Shown: in pieces, positions 9,528 through 18,688 of the stretch
Numbering within the stretch: the stretch's first letter is position 1
Layout: each line of letters opens with the position of its first letter
Source of the DNA: a beta proteobacterium AAP65
GTDB lineage: Bacteria; Pseudomonadota; Gammaproteobacteria; Burkholderiales; Burkholderiaceae_C
NCBI GenBank assembly: GCA_001295865.1
Contig: LJHW01000025.1
Span: forward strand, 1-64,000
Reading direction: 5' to 3'
DNA length: 64,000 bases
The notes under the pieces: generated by a model
The model's database searches: none
What the model saw: the letters and a program-made list of their open reading frames with translations, nothing else
Told to the model about the DNA's origin: nothing
Position numbers and translations under genes: made by a program

Positions 9528-10927
9528 CGGCGCTGCTGGCCACGCTGCGCGGCCTGGTCGGTGCCGCCAACGTGCTGCACGAAGGGGACCTCAGCGCCTG
9601 GGAACAGGACTGGCGCCGCCGCTGGCGCGGCAAGGCCCTGGCCGTGGTGCGGCCCGGCAGCACGGCCGAGGTGGCGGCAGTGCTGCGCGCCTGTGCCGCG
9701 GCCGGCGTGAGCGTGGTGCCGCAGGGCGGCAACACGGGCCTGGTGGGCGGCGGCGTGCCCGATGCCAGCGGCACCCAGGTGCTGCTGAGCCTGCAGCGCC
9801 TGAACCGTGTGCGCGAGATCGACGAGGCCAACCTCACGCTCACCGCCGAAGCCGGCTGCGTGCTGCAAGCCGTGCAGCAGGCCGCCGAGGCGCGCGGTCT
9901 GCTCTTTCCCTTGAGCCTGGCGGCCGAGGGCAGCTGCACGCTGGGCGGCAACCTCGCCACCAACGCCGGCGGCACGCAGGTGCTGCGCTGGGGCAATGCC
10001 CGCGAGCTCTGCCTGGGGCTGGAGGTGGTGACGGCCGAGGGCGAGGTGTGGAGCGGCCTTTCGGGCCTGCGCAAGGACAACACCGGCTACGACCTGCGCG
10101 ATCTCTTCATCGGCAGCGAAGGCACGCTGGGCGTGATCACCGCGGCCACGATGAAACTCGCACCGCAGCCCGCCGCCACCGGCACCGCGCTGGCCGCCTG
10201 CAACAGCGTGGCCGATTGCGTGGCGCTGCTGCAGCTGGCGCGGGCGCGGCTGGGCGCGGGGCTCACCGGCTTCGAGATCATGGGCGCCTACGCACTGGCG
10301 CTGACCGCGAAACACTTCCCCGCCCTGCCCCGCCCACTGCCAGCAGCGGCTTGGACGGTGCTGCTGGAGCACAGCGACACCGAGAGCGAGGCCCACGCGC
10401 GCGATGCCTTCGAAGGTCTGCTCGGCGCGGCGCTGGAAGCCGGCATCGTGCAAGACGCCGTGGTCGCCGAAAGCCTGGCCCAGGGCCAGGCGCTGTGGCA
10501 CGTGCGCGAGAGCATCCCGCTGGCACAGGCCGAAGAAGGCCCGAACATCAAGCACGACATCTCGGTGCCGGTCTCGCGCATCCCGGCCTTCGTCGAAGAG
10601 GCCGATGCGGCGCTGCAAGCGCAGTTTCCGGGCGTGCAGCTGGTGAACTTCGGCCACCTGGGCGACGGCAACCTGCACTACAACGTGCAGGCGCCGCGCG
10701 GTGAAGACGGCCGGCGCTTCCTGGCCGAACAAGAGCACGCGGTCAACACCGTGGTCTTCGATGCGATCGCGCGGCACGGTGGTTCGTTCAGCGCCGAACA
10801 CGGCATCGGTGCACTCAAGCGTGACGAGCTGGCGCAGCGCAAATCCCCGGTGGCGCTGGCGCTGATGCGCCGCATCAAGGCAGCGCTGGACCCGCAGAAC
10901 CTGCTGAACCCGGGCCGCGTGATCTGA
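9524..10927 (+). CDS. FAD-binding oxidoreductase, D-2-hydroxyacid dehydrogenase (GlcD/D2HGDH-like)
   Basis: A 467-residue flavoprotein with an N-terminal FAD_binding_4 domain (PQGGNTGLVGGG near 66-77; FIGSEGTLGVIT near 190-202) and a C-terminal FAD-oxidase_C domain with metal/substrate residues in GHLGDGNLHYN and EHGIGALKRD. This family oxidises D-2-hydroxyacids such as D-2-hydroxyglutarate or D-lactate and passes electrons to an acceptor. The neighbours (a DUF2069 protein, no glcEF) do not fix the substrate; glycolate oxidase is less likely without partner subunits. The start is the ATG overlapping the previous stop. Confidence 0.92.
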   Translation: MTALLATLRGLVGAANVLHEGDLSAWEQDWRRRWRGKALAVVRPGSTAEVAAVLRACAAAGVSVVPQGGNTGLVGGGVPDASGTQVLLSLQRLNRVREIDEANLTLTAEAGCVLQAVQQAAEARGLLFPLSLAAEGSCTLGGNLATNAGGTQVLRWGNARELCLGLEVVTAEGEVWSGLSGLRKDNTGYDLRDLFIGSEGTLGVITAATMKLAPQPAATGTALAACNSVADCVALLQLARARLGAGLTGFEIMGAYALALTAKHFPALPRPLPAAAWTVLLEHSDTESEAHARDAFEGLLGAALEAGIVQDAVVAESLAQGQALWHVRESIPLAQAEEGPNIKHDISVPVSRIPAFVEEADAALQAQFPGVQLVNFGHLGDGNLHYNVQAPRGEDGRRFLAEQEHAVNTVVFDAIARHGGSFSAEHGIGALKRDELAQRKSPVALALMRRIKAALDPQNLLNPGRVI

Positions 10928-10932
10928 GGCCC

Positions 10933-10949
10933 ACGCCGCACGGCGGCGT
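10933..10949. terminator. Hairpin between convergent genes
   Basis: Perfect 7-bp inverted repeat ACGCCGC / GCGGCGT with a 3-nt loop, 6 bp after the FAD dehydrogenase stop and before the convergent DUF1178 gene. It has no T-tract, so intrinsic termination is uncertain. Confidence 0.4.
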
Positions 10950-10974
10950 TGTCAGCGCAGGCCGCGCAGCAGCG

Positions 10975-11448
10975 CTACTGCAGCGGGCCGTCGAGCGCGC
11001 GCGGCACCGCGATGGCCACGGTCTCGATGCCTTCTTCCTGCAGCGCCTCGCGCTCTTCGGGCGTGGCGTGGCCGCGGATGCCGCGGTTGGGCGCTTCACC
11101 GTAGTGGATGCGCCGGGCTTCTTCCGGGAAACGCGTGCCCACGTCTTCGGTGCGCGCCATGAGCTGGCGCACGCCCTGCAGCCAGGCGGCCTGCGCCTGC
11201 GGCGGCAAGCTCGTGGCCGGCGCGCCGGCAGGCTCGGGCGTGGCGGCGGGTGAGCCTGGCAAGGGCAGAACTTCGCGCGCGCCCGACAGGTTCAGCCGCG
11301 GTGCCGATGGCGTGCGGCTGATGGCGTGGTCTCCGCAGACGGGGCATTCAATCAGTGCGCGGCCGTTCTGGTCGAGGAAGTCGTCTTCAGAAGCAAACCA
11401 ACCTTCGAAGGCGTGACCGTGGGAACAGCGCAGATCCAGCACTTTCAT
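10975..11448 (-). CDS. DUF1178 family protein with zinc-ribbon-like N-terminus
   Basis: Small cytoplasmic protein of 157 residues. Its N-terminus KVLDLRCSHGHAFEGWF with Cys8, and ECPVCG with Cys35/Cys38, resembles a zinc ribbon. The middle is Pro/Ala-rich. The C-terminus carries the DUF1178 pattern (EDVGTRFPEEARRIHYGEA, then RGIRGHATPEE). The function is unknown. The internal ATG at 11448 was chosen because it gives the family N-terminus MKVLDL. It follows the Nudix gene by 10 bp and is probably the last gene of the nuo transcript. Confidence 0.9.
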   Translation of the reverse strand: MKVLDLRCSHGHAFEGWFASEDDFLDQNGRALIECPVCGDHAISRTPSAPRLNLSGAREVLPLPGSPAATPEPAGAPATSLPPQAQAAWLQGVRQLMARTEDVGTRFPEEARRIHYGEAPNRGIRGHATPEEREALQEEGIETVAIAVPRALDGPLQ

Positions 11449-11458
11449 CGTGCGGACA

Positions 11459-12082
11459 TCATAGGTCGCTGGGCCCGGGGCCGCTCCGCCAAGGTAATGA
11501 CATCTTGCCGGCACGCCAGCGCAGCAACCAAAACAAACCGATCTGGGTTTTGACGTCGGGCAGCTCGCCGCGGTCGCTGAGCGCTTCGAGCGACGCCAGC
11601 GGCATCGTCACGGTCTCGACGAACTCGCCGGCATCGGGGCGCGGCGGGCCGGGCCGCAAGCCGCGCGCGAACCAGATCCAGATGCTCTCGGTGCTGTAGG
11701 CGGCGGCGTTGTGGATCTCGCCGCCGTAGGCCCATTCACGGGCGACGTAGCCCGTCTCTTCCTGCAGCTCGCGCATGGCGCAGGCCAGCGTGTCTTCGCC
11801 CGCTTCCAGCTTGCCGGCCGGGAACTCGAGCAACACCTTCTGCAGCGGGTAGCGGTACTGGCGCACCAGCACGAGCCGCGGCTCGGCACCGGGCTCAGCG
11901 GGTTCGTCATCCAGCAAGGGCACCACGGCCACGGCGCCGTTGTGGCGCAGGTACTCGCGCGTGGCGCGGCTGCCATCGGGCAGCTGCACCACGTCCTTGC
12001 GCAGCTCGATCCAGCCGCGGTGCAGCACCGTGCTTTCGCCGGTGCTGTGTTCGATCAGGTGTTTGTCGTCGTCGGCGGCCAT
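11459..12082 (-). CDS. Nudix hydrolase, ADP-ribose pyrophosphatase-like
   Basis: Cytoplasmic Nudix enzyme of 207 residues. The Nudix box runs about residues 90-112, with GKLEAGE followed by RELQEETGY and every catalytic Glu/Arg position filled. RQYRYP upstream of the box and the preceding beta-strand match the ADP-ribose pyrophosphatase (NudF) subgroup, which hydrolyses ADP-ribose and removes this NAD breakdown product. Its place right after nuoN is common in betaproteobacteria and gives a loose NAD(H) link with complex I. The start at 12082 was chosen as the first ATG after the nuoN stop. Confidence 0.9.
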   Translation of the reverse strand: MAADDDKHLIEHSTGESTVLHRGWIELRKDVVQLPDGSRATREYLRHNGAVAVVPLLDDEPAEPGAEPRLVLVRQYRYPLQKVLLEFPAGKLEAGEDTLACAMRELQEETGYVAREWAYGGEIHNAAAYSTESIWIWFARGLRPGPPRPDAGEFVETVTMPLASLEALSDRGELPDVKTQIGLFWLLRWRAGKMSLPWRSGPGPSDL

Positions 12083-12101
12083 GGGATGCTGCCGCCCGCG
12101 G

Positions 12102-13583
12102 TCAGCTGGCCAGGGCCTTGACGATGGCGTCACGGCACAGCGCCATCACGCCGCCGCTGAAGGGCCCGAAGAGCAGCACGGCCGCGCCGTTGATCGCCAG
12201 CAGCAGCGTCACGCCCTGCGGCTGCACCACGGCGGCGGTCTGCGAGGGCTCGTCGAACCACATCACCTTCACCACGCGCAGGTAGTAGTAGGCGCCGATC
12301 AGCGAGAACACCACCGCCACCACGGCCAGGCCGATGTAGAAGGGCACGTTGGTCGTGACCAGGGCCTGGATCACCGAGAGCTTGGCGAAAAAACCCACCA
12401 TCGGCGGCACGCCGGCCAGCGAGAACATGAAGACCGTCATCACGCCCGCCACCCAGGGGCTGCGCTTGGCCAGGCCCGCGAAATCGCTGATCTCTTCGCT
12501 CTCGAAGCCCTGGCGGCTCAGGAACATGATCAGGCCGAAGGTGCCCAGCGTGGTGAGCACGTAGGCCACCAGGTAGAACATCGCCGAGCTGTAGGCGTTG
12601 CCTGCGCTCAGCGTGTTGCCACTGACGACACCGGCGCTCAGGCCCAGCACGATGAAGCCCATCTGCGAGATGGTGCTGTAGGCCAGCATGCGCTTCAAGT
12701 TGCTCTGCGCGATGGCCGCCAGGTTGCCGATGGCCAGCGAGGCCAAGGCCAGCACGATGAACATCTGCTGCCAGTCGACGGCCAGGCCCAGCATGCCTTC
12801 CACCAGCAGGCGGATGGTGATGGCGAAGGCCGCGAACTTGGGCGCGCCGCCGATCAGCAGCGTGACCGGCGTGGGGGCGCCCTGGTAGACGTCGGGCACC
12901 CACATGTGGAAAGGCGCGGCGCCCAGCTTGAAGGCCAGGCCGGCGACGACGAAGACAACGCCGAAGACCAGCACTTCCTTGTTGATGCCGCCGGTGGCGA
13001 TGCGCTCGAAGACCTTGGGGATCTCCAGCGTGCCGGTGGCGCCGTACATCATGGACAGGCCGTAGAGCAGGAAGCCGCTGGCCAGTGCGCCGAGCACGAA
13101 GTACTTCATCGCGGCTTCGGTGCTGATGGCGTGGTCGCGGCGCAGCGCGGCCAGCGCGTACAGGCTCAGGCTCATCAGCTCGAGGCCGAGGTAGACGACG
13201 AGGAAGTTGTTGGCCGAGCACATCACGCTGATGCCCAGCAGCACGAAGAGCGCGAGCGTGAAGAACTCGCCCTTGAGCATGTCGCGCGAAGCGAGCGTGG
13301 GGCGGGCGTAGGCCAGCGTGACCATCACGCTCAGGCCCGCCAGCGCGGCCAGCAGCCGGCCCATGGGGTCGACCACCACCATGCCCTGCATGCCGTAGGC
13401 CGTGATGCCAGCGGCGTGGTCTTGCAGCTGCAGGAACACGAAGATGGCGGTGGAGGCCTGCGTCAGCCAGAAGGTGGGGCGGCGTTCCGGATCGTTGTTG
13501 AAGATGTCGACCAGCAGCACCACGCAGGCCGCCAGCAACAGCCACAACTCGGGGTGGACGACGTGCCAGTTCATCGAGCTCAT
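12102..13583 (-). CDS. nuoN: NADH-quinone oxidoreductase subunit N
   Basis: Antiporter-like proton-pumping subunit of complex I, 493 residues and about 14 transmembrane helices. The conserved helix-5 Glu is visible in YLGLELMSLSLYALAAL, and the broken-helix and lysine region in LKRMLAYSTISQMGF. It is the last nuo gene, followed by the Nudix gene 19 bp later. The first ATG (13583) or the one three codons in are both possible starts. It acts in the inner membrane with NuoA, H, J, K, L and M. Confidence 0.97.
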   Translation of the reverse strand: MSSMNWHVVHPELWLLLAACVVLLVDIFNNDPERRPTFWLTQASTAIFVFLQLQDHAAGITAYGMQGMVVVDPMGRLLAALAGLSVMVTLAYARPTLASRDMLKGEFFTLALFVLLGISVMCSANNFLVVYLGLELMSLSLYALAALRRDHAISTEAAMKYFVLGALASGFLLYGLSMMYGATGTLEIPKVFERIATGGINKEVLVFGVVFVVAGLAFKLGAAPFHMWVPDVYQGAPTPVTLLIGGAPKFAAFAITIRLLVEGMLGLAVDWQQMFIVLALASLAIGNLAAIAQSNLKRMLAYSTISQMGFIVLGLSAGVVSGNTLSAGNAYSSAMFYLVAYVLTTLGTFGLIMFLSRQGFESEEISDFAGLAKRSPWVAGVMTVFMFSLAGVPPMVGFFAKLSVIQALVTTNVPFYIGLAVVAVVFSLIGAYYYLRVVKVMWFDEPSQTAAVVQPQGVTLLLAINGAAVLLFGPFSGGVMALCRDAIVKALAS

Positions 13584-13605
13584 GTTTCTTGTCTTCTTTC
13601 GGCCG

Positions 13606-15081
13606 TCAGTTCAGCTTGGAGCGCGCCACGTGCTGCAGCAGTTCGGCCACCGAGGTGTTCATCACGTCGGTGAAAGGCTTGGGGTAGAGGCCCATCCACA
13701 GCACCGCCAGCGCCAGCACGGCGAGCATCAGGAACTCGCGGCCGTTGATGTCTTGCAGTTGTTTGACGTCGTCGTTGGCGACATCGCCGAAGTACACGCG
13801 CTTCACCATCCACAGCGTGTAGGCCGCGCCGAAGATCAGCGTGGTGGCGGCCAGCAGCGCGATGAAGAAGTTGTATTCCACGGCGCCCAGGATGACCATC
13901 CATTCACCCACGAAACCTGCGGTGCCCGGCAGGCCGCAGTTGGCCATGGCGAAAAGCACCGCGAAGGCCGCGAACTTGGGCATGGTGTTGGCCACGCCGC
14001 CGTAGCTGGCGATCTCGCGGCTGTGCACGCGGTCGTAGAGCACGCCGATGCACAGGAACATCGCGCCCGACACGAAGCCGTGGCTGACCATCTGCACGAT
14101 GCCGCCGGCCACGCCGAGCTCGTTGAACATGAAGAAGCCCAAGGTCACGAAGCCCATGTGCGCGATGGAGCTGTAGGCCACCAGCTTCTTCATGTCCTGC
14201 TGCACCAGGGCCACCAGGCCGATGTAGAGCACGGCCACGAGGCTGAGCGTGACGATGAACCAGTCGAACTCGCGCGCGGCGTCGGGCGCGATGGGCATCG
14301 AGAAGCGCAGGAAGCCGTAGGCGCCCAGCTTCAGCATGATGGCCGCCAGCACCACCGAACCGCCCGTGGGCGCCTCGACGTGGGCGTCAGGCAACCAGGT
14401 GTGCACCGGCCACATCGGCACCTTCACGGCGAAGGCGGCGAAGAAGGCGAAGAAGAGCAGTGTCTGCGCGTCCATCGGCAGCGGCAGTTTGTGCCAGGCC
14501 AGGATGTCGAAGCTGCCGCCGCTCTTGAAGTAGAGGTAGACCAGCGCCACCAGCATCAGCAGGCTGCCGGCCAGCGTGTAGAGGAAGAACTTGAAGGCCG
14601 CGTAGACGCGCTTCGGGCCGCCCCAGACGCCGATGATGATGTACATCGGGATCAGCGTGGCCTCGAAGAACACGTAGAACAGCATGCCGTCGAGCGCGCA
14701 GAACACGCCGATCATCAGGCCGCTGAGGATGAGGAAGGCGCCCATGTACTGGGCCACGCGTTCCTGGATGACTTCCCACGCCGCGATGACCACGATGACG
14801 GTGATGAAGGCCGTCAGCGGCACGAACCACATCGACAGGCCGTCCACGCCCAGGTGGTAGTGCAGGTTGAAGCGCTCGATCCACGAGAACTTCTCGACGA
14901 ACTGCATCTTCGCGGTGCCGATCTCGAAGCGCGTGATGACCGGCAAGGTCACGAGGAAGGACGCGATGGCACCCACCAGCGCAATGCCGCGCACGGTGCC
15001 GGCGTTCTGGTCGCGGCCCACGGCGAGCAGCAGCACACCGAAGGCTATAGGCAACCAGATGGACAGGCTCAGCAGACCCAT
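13606..15081 (-). CDS. nuoM: NADH-quinone oxidoreductase subunit M
   Basis: Antiporter-like membrane subunit of complex I, 491 residues. The essential Glu of helix 5 is in FYVFFEATLIP, the lysine-bearing helices in VKVPMWPVHTWLPDAHVEAP and QQDMKKLVAYSSIAHMG. It pumps protons coupled to quinone reduction. It is spaced 22 bp upstream of nuoN and 56 bp downstream of nuoL, within the nuo operon. Confidence 0.97.
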   Translation of the reverse strand: MGLLSLSIWLPIAFGVLLLAVGRDQNAGTVRGIALVGAIASFLVTLPVITRFEIGTAKMQFVEKFSWIERFNLHYHLGVDGLSMWFVPLTAFITVIVVIAAWEVIQERVAQYMGAFLILSGLMIGVFCALDGMLFYVFFEATLIPMYIIIGVWGGPKRVYAAFKFFLYTLAGSLLMLVALVYLYFKSGGSFDILAWHKLPLPMDAQTLLFFAFFAAFAVKVPMWPVHTWLPDAHVEAPTGGSVVLAAIMLKLGAYGFLRFSMPIAPDAAREFDWFIVTLSLVAVLYIGLVALVQQDMKKLVAYSSIAHMGFVTLGFFMFNELGVAGGIVQMVSHGFVSGAMFLCIGVLYDRVHSREIASYGGVANTMPKFAAFAVLFAMANCGLPGTAGFVGEWMVILGAVEYNFFIALLAATTLIFGAAYTLWMVKRVYFGDVANDDVKQLQDINGREFLMLAVLALAVLWMGLYPKPFTDVMNTSVAELLQHVARSKLN

Positions 15082-15137
15082 TACTTGTTCTCTCTGTCTT
15101 GTTCTGTCGGGTTCAGGCCGGACAACTCAGCCCAGGC

Positions 15138-17165
15138 TCAGCGGACGAGGCTGCCGAAGTAGGGCCACAGCTGCCAGGTGAGCAGGCCGAAGATGCCCAG
15201 CAGCATCACCAGCGCGTACTGGTAGAGGTGGCCGGTCTGCAGCTGGCGCACCAGCCCCGCAATGCGGCCCACGAGACCGGCCGAGCCATTGACCAGCGTG
15301 CCGTCGATGACAGCCTGGTCGCCGCCCTTCCAGAGGCCGGTGCCGATGAGGCGCGAGCCCTTGGCCAGCACGTGTTCGTTGAACCAGTCGAGGTAGTACT
15401 TGTTCTCCAGCACACGCACCAGCGGGCTCAGGGCCTTGCCGATGGCCGCGGGAATGGCCGGCTGCTTCAGGTAGAACCACCAGGCGGTGACCACGCCCGC
15501 CACGGCCAGCCAGAACGGCAGCGTCTGCAGCCCGTGCAGCGCCATGGCAGAGGCGCCGTGGAAATCCTTCGCCAGCGAGGCCATGGCCGGGTGCTTGGCA
15601 CCGTCGACGAAGATGGCGTCCTTGAGGAATTCGCCGAAGAGCATGGGCTGGATAGCCATGAAGCCGATCAGCACCGAGGGGATGGCCAGCAGGATCAGCG
15701 GCGCCGTGACCACCCAGGGTGATTCGTGCGGCGTGTGGTCGTGGTGGTCGTCGTGCCCGTGGCTGTGGTCGTCTTCAGGCGGGAAGGGCTTGTGGTGGAA
15801 GCGTTCTTCGCCGTGGAAGACCAGGAAGTACATGCGGAAGGAATAGAAGGCCGTGACGAACACGCCCGCCACCACCGCCAGTTCCGCGAACCACTTGCCC
15901 GGCAGCGTGGTCGCATGCACCGCGAGGATGATGCTGTCCTTGCTGTAGAAGCCCGCGAACAGCGGCGTGCCGATCAGCGCCAGACTGCCCAGCAGCGAGG
16001 TGATCCACGTCACCGGCATGTGCTTGCGCAGGCCGCCCATGTTGCGGATGTCCTGGTCGTGGTGCATGCCGATGATCACGCTGCCGGCGGCCAGGAAGAG
16101 CAGCGCCTTGAAGAAGGCGTGCGTCATCAGGTGGAACACCGCCACGCTGTAGGCGCTGGCACCGAGCGCCACCGTCATGTAGCCCAGCTGGCTGAGCGTG
16201 GAGTAGGCCACCACGCGCTTGATGTCGTTCTGGATGATGCCCAGGAAGCCCATGAACAGCGCCGTGATGGCACCGATGACGAGCACGAAGTTCAGGGCCG
16301 TGTCGCTCAGCTCGAACAGCGGCGACATGCGCGCCACCATGAAGATGCCGGCCGTCACCATGGTGGCGGCGTGGATCAGCGCCGAGATGGGCGTCGGGCC
16401 TTCCATCGAATCGGGCAGCCACACGTGCAGCGGGAACTGCGCGCTCTTGCCCATCGCACCGATGAACAGGCAGATGCAGATCACGGTGATCAGCATCCAG
16501 TCGCCGCCGATGGTGGGGTATGGGAAGGTGACCTTGGCGAGTTCGGGCGCCTTGGCAAAGACCTCGGTGTAGTTCAGCGAGCCGGTGTAGGCCAGCACCA
16601 GGCCGATGCCCAGGATGAAGCCGAAGTCGCCCACGCGGTTGACCAGAAAGGCCTTCATGTTGGCGAACACCGCCGTGGGCTTCTTGAACCAGAAGCCGAT
16701 CAGCAGGTAGCTCACCAGGCCCACCGCCTCCCAGCCGAAGAAGAGCTGCAGGAAGTTGTTGGCCATCACCAGCATCAGCATGCTGAAGGTGAAGAGGCTG
16801 ATGTAGGAGAAGAAGCGCTGGTAGCCCGGGTCGCCTTCCATGTAACCGATGGTGTAGACGTGCACCATCAGGCTGACGAAGGTGACGACCACCATCATCA
16901 TGGCGGTCAGGCCGTCGACCATGAAGCCGACTTCCATGACCGTGCGGCCGACCACGCTCCACTGGTAGAGCGTCTCGTTGAAACGTTCACCGCCGGCCAC
17001 CTGCGAGAGCACCACGCAGGAGCCGATGAAGGCGATGAGCACGCCGAGGATGGTGAAAAAGTGGGCACCACGCTGGCCCACCCACTTGCCGGCCAGGCCG
17101 GCGATCATGGCGCCGGCCAGGGGGGCCAGCGCGACGGTCAGCAGCAGATTCTGAGAGATGGCCAT
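15138..17165 (-). CDS. nuoL: NADH-quinone oxidoreductase subunit L
   Basis: Largest antiporter-like subunit of complex I, 675 residues with about 16 membrane helices. It ends in the long lateral helix and a terminal transmembrane anchor. The conserved Glu lies in FFGWEAVGLVSYLLIGFW and the lysine region in MGKSAQFPLHVWLPDSMEGP. A His-rich loop, DDHSHGHDDHHDHTPHES near residues 467-484, is unusual and could bind metal, though it may only be a tolerated loop insertion. Start ATG is one base after the nuoK stop. Confidence 0.97.
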   Translation of the reverse strand: MAISQNLLLTVALAPLAGAMIAGLAGKWVGQRGAHFFTILGVLIAFIGSCVVLSQVAGGERFNETLYQWSVVGRTVMEVGFMVDGLTAMMMVVVTFVSLMVHVYTIGYMEGDPGYQRFFSYISLFTFSMLMLVMANNFLQLFFGWEAVGLVSYLLIGFWFKKPTAVFANMKAFLVNRVGDFGFILGIGLVLAYTGSLNYTEVFAKAPELAKVTFPYPTIGGDWMLITVICICLFIGAMGKSAQFPLHVWLPDSMEGPTPISALIHAATMVTAGIFMVARMSPLFELSDTALNFVLVIGAITALFMGFLGIIQNDIKRVVAYSTLSQLGYMTVALGASAYSVAVFHLMTHAFFKALLFLAAGSVIIGMHHDQDIRNMGGLRKHMPVTWITSLLGSLALIGTPLFAGFYSKDSIILAVHATTLPGKWFAELAVVAGVFVTAFYSFRMYFLVFHGEERFHHKPFPPEDDHSHGHDDHHDHTPHESPWVVTAPLILLAIPSVLIGFMAIQPMLFGEFLKDAIFVDGAKHPAMASLAKDFHGASAMALHGLQTLPFWLAVAGVVTAWWFYLKQPAIPAAIGKALSPLVRVLENKYYLDWFNEHVLAKGSRLIGTGLWKGGDQAVIDGTLVNGSAGLVGRIAGLVRQLQTGHLYQYALVMLLGIFGLLTWQLWPYFGSLVR

Positions 17166-17166
17166 G

Positions 17167-17499
17167 TCAGCCCTTGAGCTCGTCGAGCTCTTGAACGTTG
17201 ATCGACGCGCGGTTGCGGAACAGCACCACCAGGATGGCCAGGCCGATGGCCGATTCGGCCGCCGCCACCGTGAGGATGAAGAACACGAACACCTGGCCGG
17301 CCATGCGGTCGGCCTCCAGCGGCAGATAGTGCGAGAAGGCGATGAAGTTCAGGTTCACGGCCAGCAGCATCAGCTCGATGGCCATCAACAGCACGATGAG
17401 GTTGCGCCGGTTCAGGAAGATGCCGATGACCGACAGCGCGAAGAGGATGCCGCCGAGGGACAGGTAGTGCCCCAGCGTGATCGGGCCCAGGCCGCTCAT
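17167..17499 (-). CDS. nuoK: NADH-quinone oxidoreductase subunit K
   Basis: Three-helix membrane subunit of complex I, 110 residues. The two conserved membrane glutamates are seen in [11 protein letters not shown] and [12 protein letters not shown]. It is several residues longer than the usual 100-102 because of a loop insertion (PLEADRMAG) between helices 2 and 3 and a slightly longer N-terminus. The ATG overlaps the nuoJ stop (ATGA), and nuoL follows after one base. Confidence 0.96.
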   Translation of the reverse strand: MSGLGPITLGHYLSLGGILFALSVIGIFLNRRNLIVLLMAIELMLLAVNLNFIAFSHYLPLEADRMAGQVFVFFILTVAAAESAIGLAILVVLFRNRASINVQELDELKG

Positions 17500-18128
17500 G
17501 CTGCACCGCCTTCCTGCTTGGGCGTGGAGGGCGCTTCAACCGTCGCGTCCATCTTCACCAGCCGCACACGGTCGGCCTTCTTCACGCGCACCTGTTCGCC
17601 CGGGTTCATGTGGCGGCTGTCCTTGCGCTCGCGCAGCGTCAAAGCGATGGCCGCGATGATGGCCACCAGCAGCAGCACCGCCGCCAGCTGCAGCGGGTAG
17701 AGGTAGTGTGTGTATATCTCGATGCCGAGCAGCTTGGTGTTGCCCATCTCCAGCGCCTTGGCGGTGGGGGCCGGCGCTTCGAGCTGGAAGCCGCGCATCA
17801 GCACCAGGGCCATCTGCAGCGCGATCAGCGCGCCCACCAGCCCCGCGATGGGCAGGTGGGTCCAGAAACCCTCACGGAACTTGTCGCTGTTGATGTCGAG
17901 CATCATCACGACGAAGAGGAAAAGCACCATGACCGCGCCCACGTACACGAGCACCAGCGTGATGGCCAGGAACTCGGCGCGCAGCAGCATCCAGATGCAA
18001 CTCGCGCTGAAGAAGCTGAGCACGAGGAACAGCGCCGCGTGCACGGTGCTTCGCGCGGTGATGACCCGGAAGGCTGCAAACAGCAGCACGGCCGAGAACA
18101 GGTAGAAGAGACCGGTGATGGTGTTCAT
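17496..18128 (-). CDS. nuoJ: NADH-quinone oxidoreductase subunit J
   Basis: Membrane subunit of complex I, 210 residues and five helices, beginning [19 protein letters not shown]. Conserved segments include the [20 protein letters not shown] helix 3, whose pi-bulge couples quinone chemistry to pumping. The C-terminal tail of about 50 residues is charged and Lys/Arg-rich. The ATG at 18128 was chosen because upstream in-frame sequence is the antisense-like tail of nuoI. Its stop overlaps the nuoK start. Confidence 0.96.
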   Translation of the reverse strand: MNTITGLFYLFSAVLLFAAFRVITARSTVHAALFLVLSFFSASCIWMLLRAEFLAITLVLVYVGAVMVLFLFVVMMLDINSDKFREGFWTHLPIAGLVGALIALQMALVLMRGFQLEAPAPTAKALEMGNTKLLGIEIYTHYLYPLQLAAVLLLVAIIAAIALTLRERKDSRHMNPGEQVRVKKADRVRLVKMDATVEAPSTPKQEGGAA

Positions 18129-18180
18129 GGGTGCGGGGCTCTCAGGCCGAGGCCCTGGTTCTTCGTAGGCGGCGTCACAC

Positions 18181-18678
18181 TCAGCGGTACTTGGCATCCG
18201 CCGCGCGGTTGGCGGCGATGTCTTTCTCGAAGCGGTCGCCCACCGCCAGCAGCATGTCCTTCGTGAAGTAGAGGTCGCCGCGCTTCTCGCCGTGGTACTC
18301 GAAGTGGTGCGTCTCGACGATGCTGTCCACCGGGCAGCTTTCTTCGCAGAAGCCGCAGAAGATGCACTTCGTGAGGTCGATGTCGTAGCGCGTGGTGCGG
18401 CGGCTGCCGTCCTGGCGCACGTCGCTCTCGATGGTGATGGCCATGGCCGGGCACACGGCCTCGCACAGCTTGCAGGCGATGCAGCGCTCTTCGCCGTTTT
18501 CATAACGGCGCAGCGCGTGCAGACCGCGGAAGCGCGGCGATAACGGTGTCTTCTCTTCGGGGAACTGCACCGTGATGGTCTTGCTCAGGAAGTGCTTGCC
18601 CGTGATGGCCATGCCCTTGAAGAGCTCGGTCAGGAAGAGGCTGGAGACGACGTCCTTGATGGCAGCGATGGTCGACAT
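18181..18678 (-). CDS. nuoI: NADH-quinone oxidoreductase subunit I
   Basis: Peripheral-arm ferredoxin-like subunit of complex I carrying clusters N6a and N6b. It has 165 residues with two CxxCxxCxxxCP motifs: Cys66/69/72/76 ([12 protein letters not shown]) and Cys105/108/111/115 ([12 protein letters not shown]). It passes electrons towards N2 in NuoB. The ATG at 18678 was chosen over an upstream in-frame candidate because the earlier residues overlap the end of nuoH. A GAAGG sits upstream as ribosome site. Confidence 0.97.
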   Translation of the reverse strand: MSTIAAIKDVVSSLFLTELFKGMAITGKHFLSKTITVQFPEEKTPLSPRFRGLHALRRYENGEERCIACKLCEAVCPAMAITIESDVRQDGSRRTTRYDIDLTKCIFCGFCEESCPVDSIVETHHFEYHGEKRGDLYFTKDMLLAVGDRFEKDIAANRAADAKYR

Positions 18679-18688
18679 GGTCTTGCCT

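Noticed and set aside
15726-17177. Plus-strand His/Asp/Gln-rich open frame
   Set aside because: Antisense shadow of nuoL; the His-rich look comes from reading Val/Met codons backwards.
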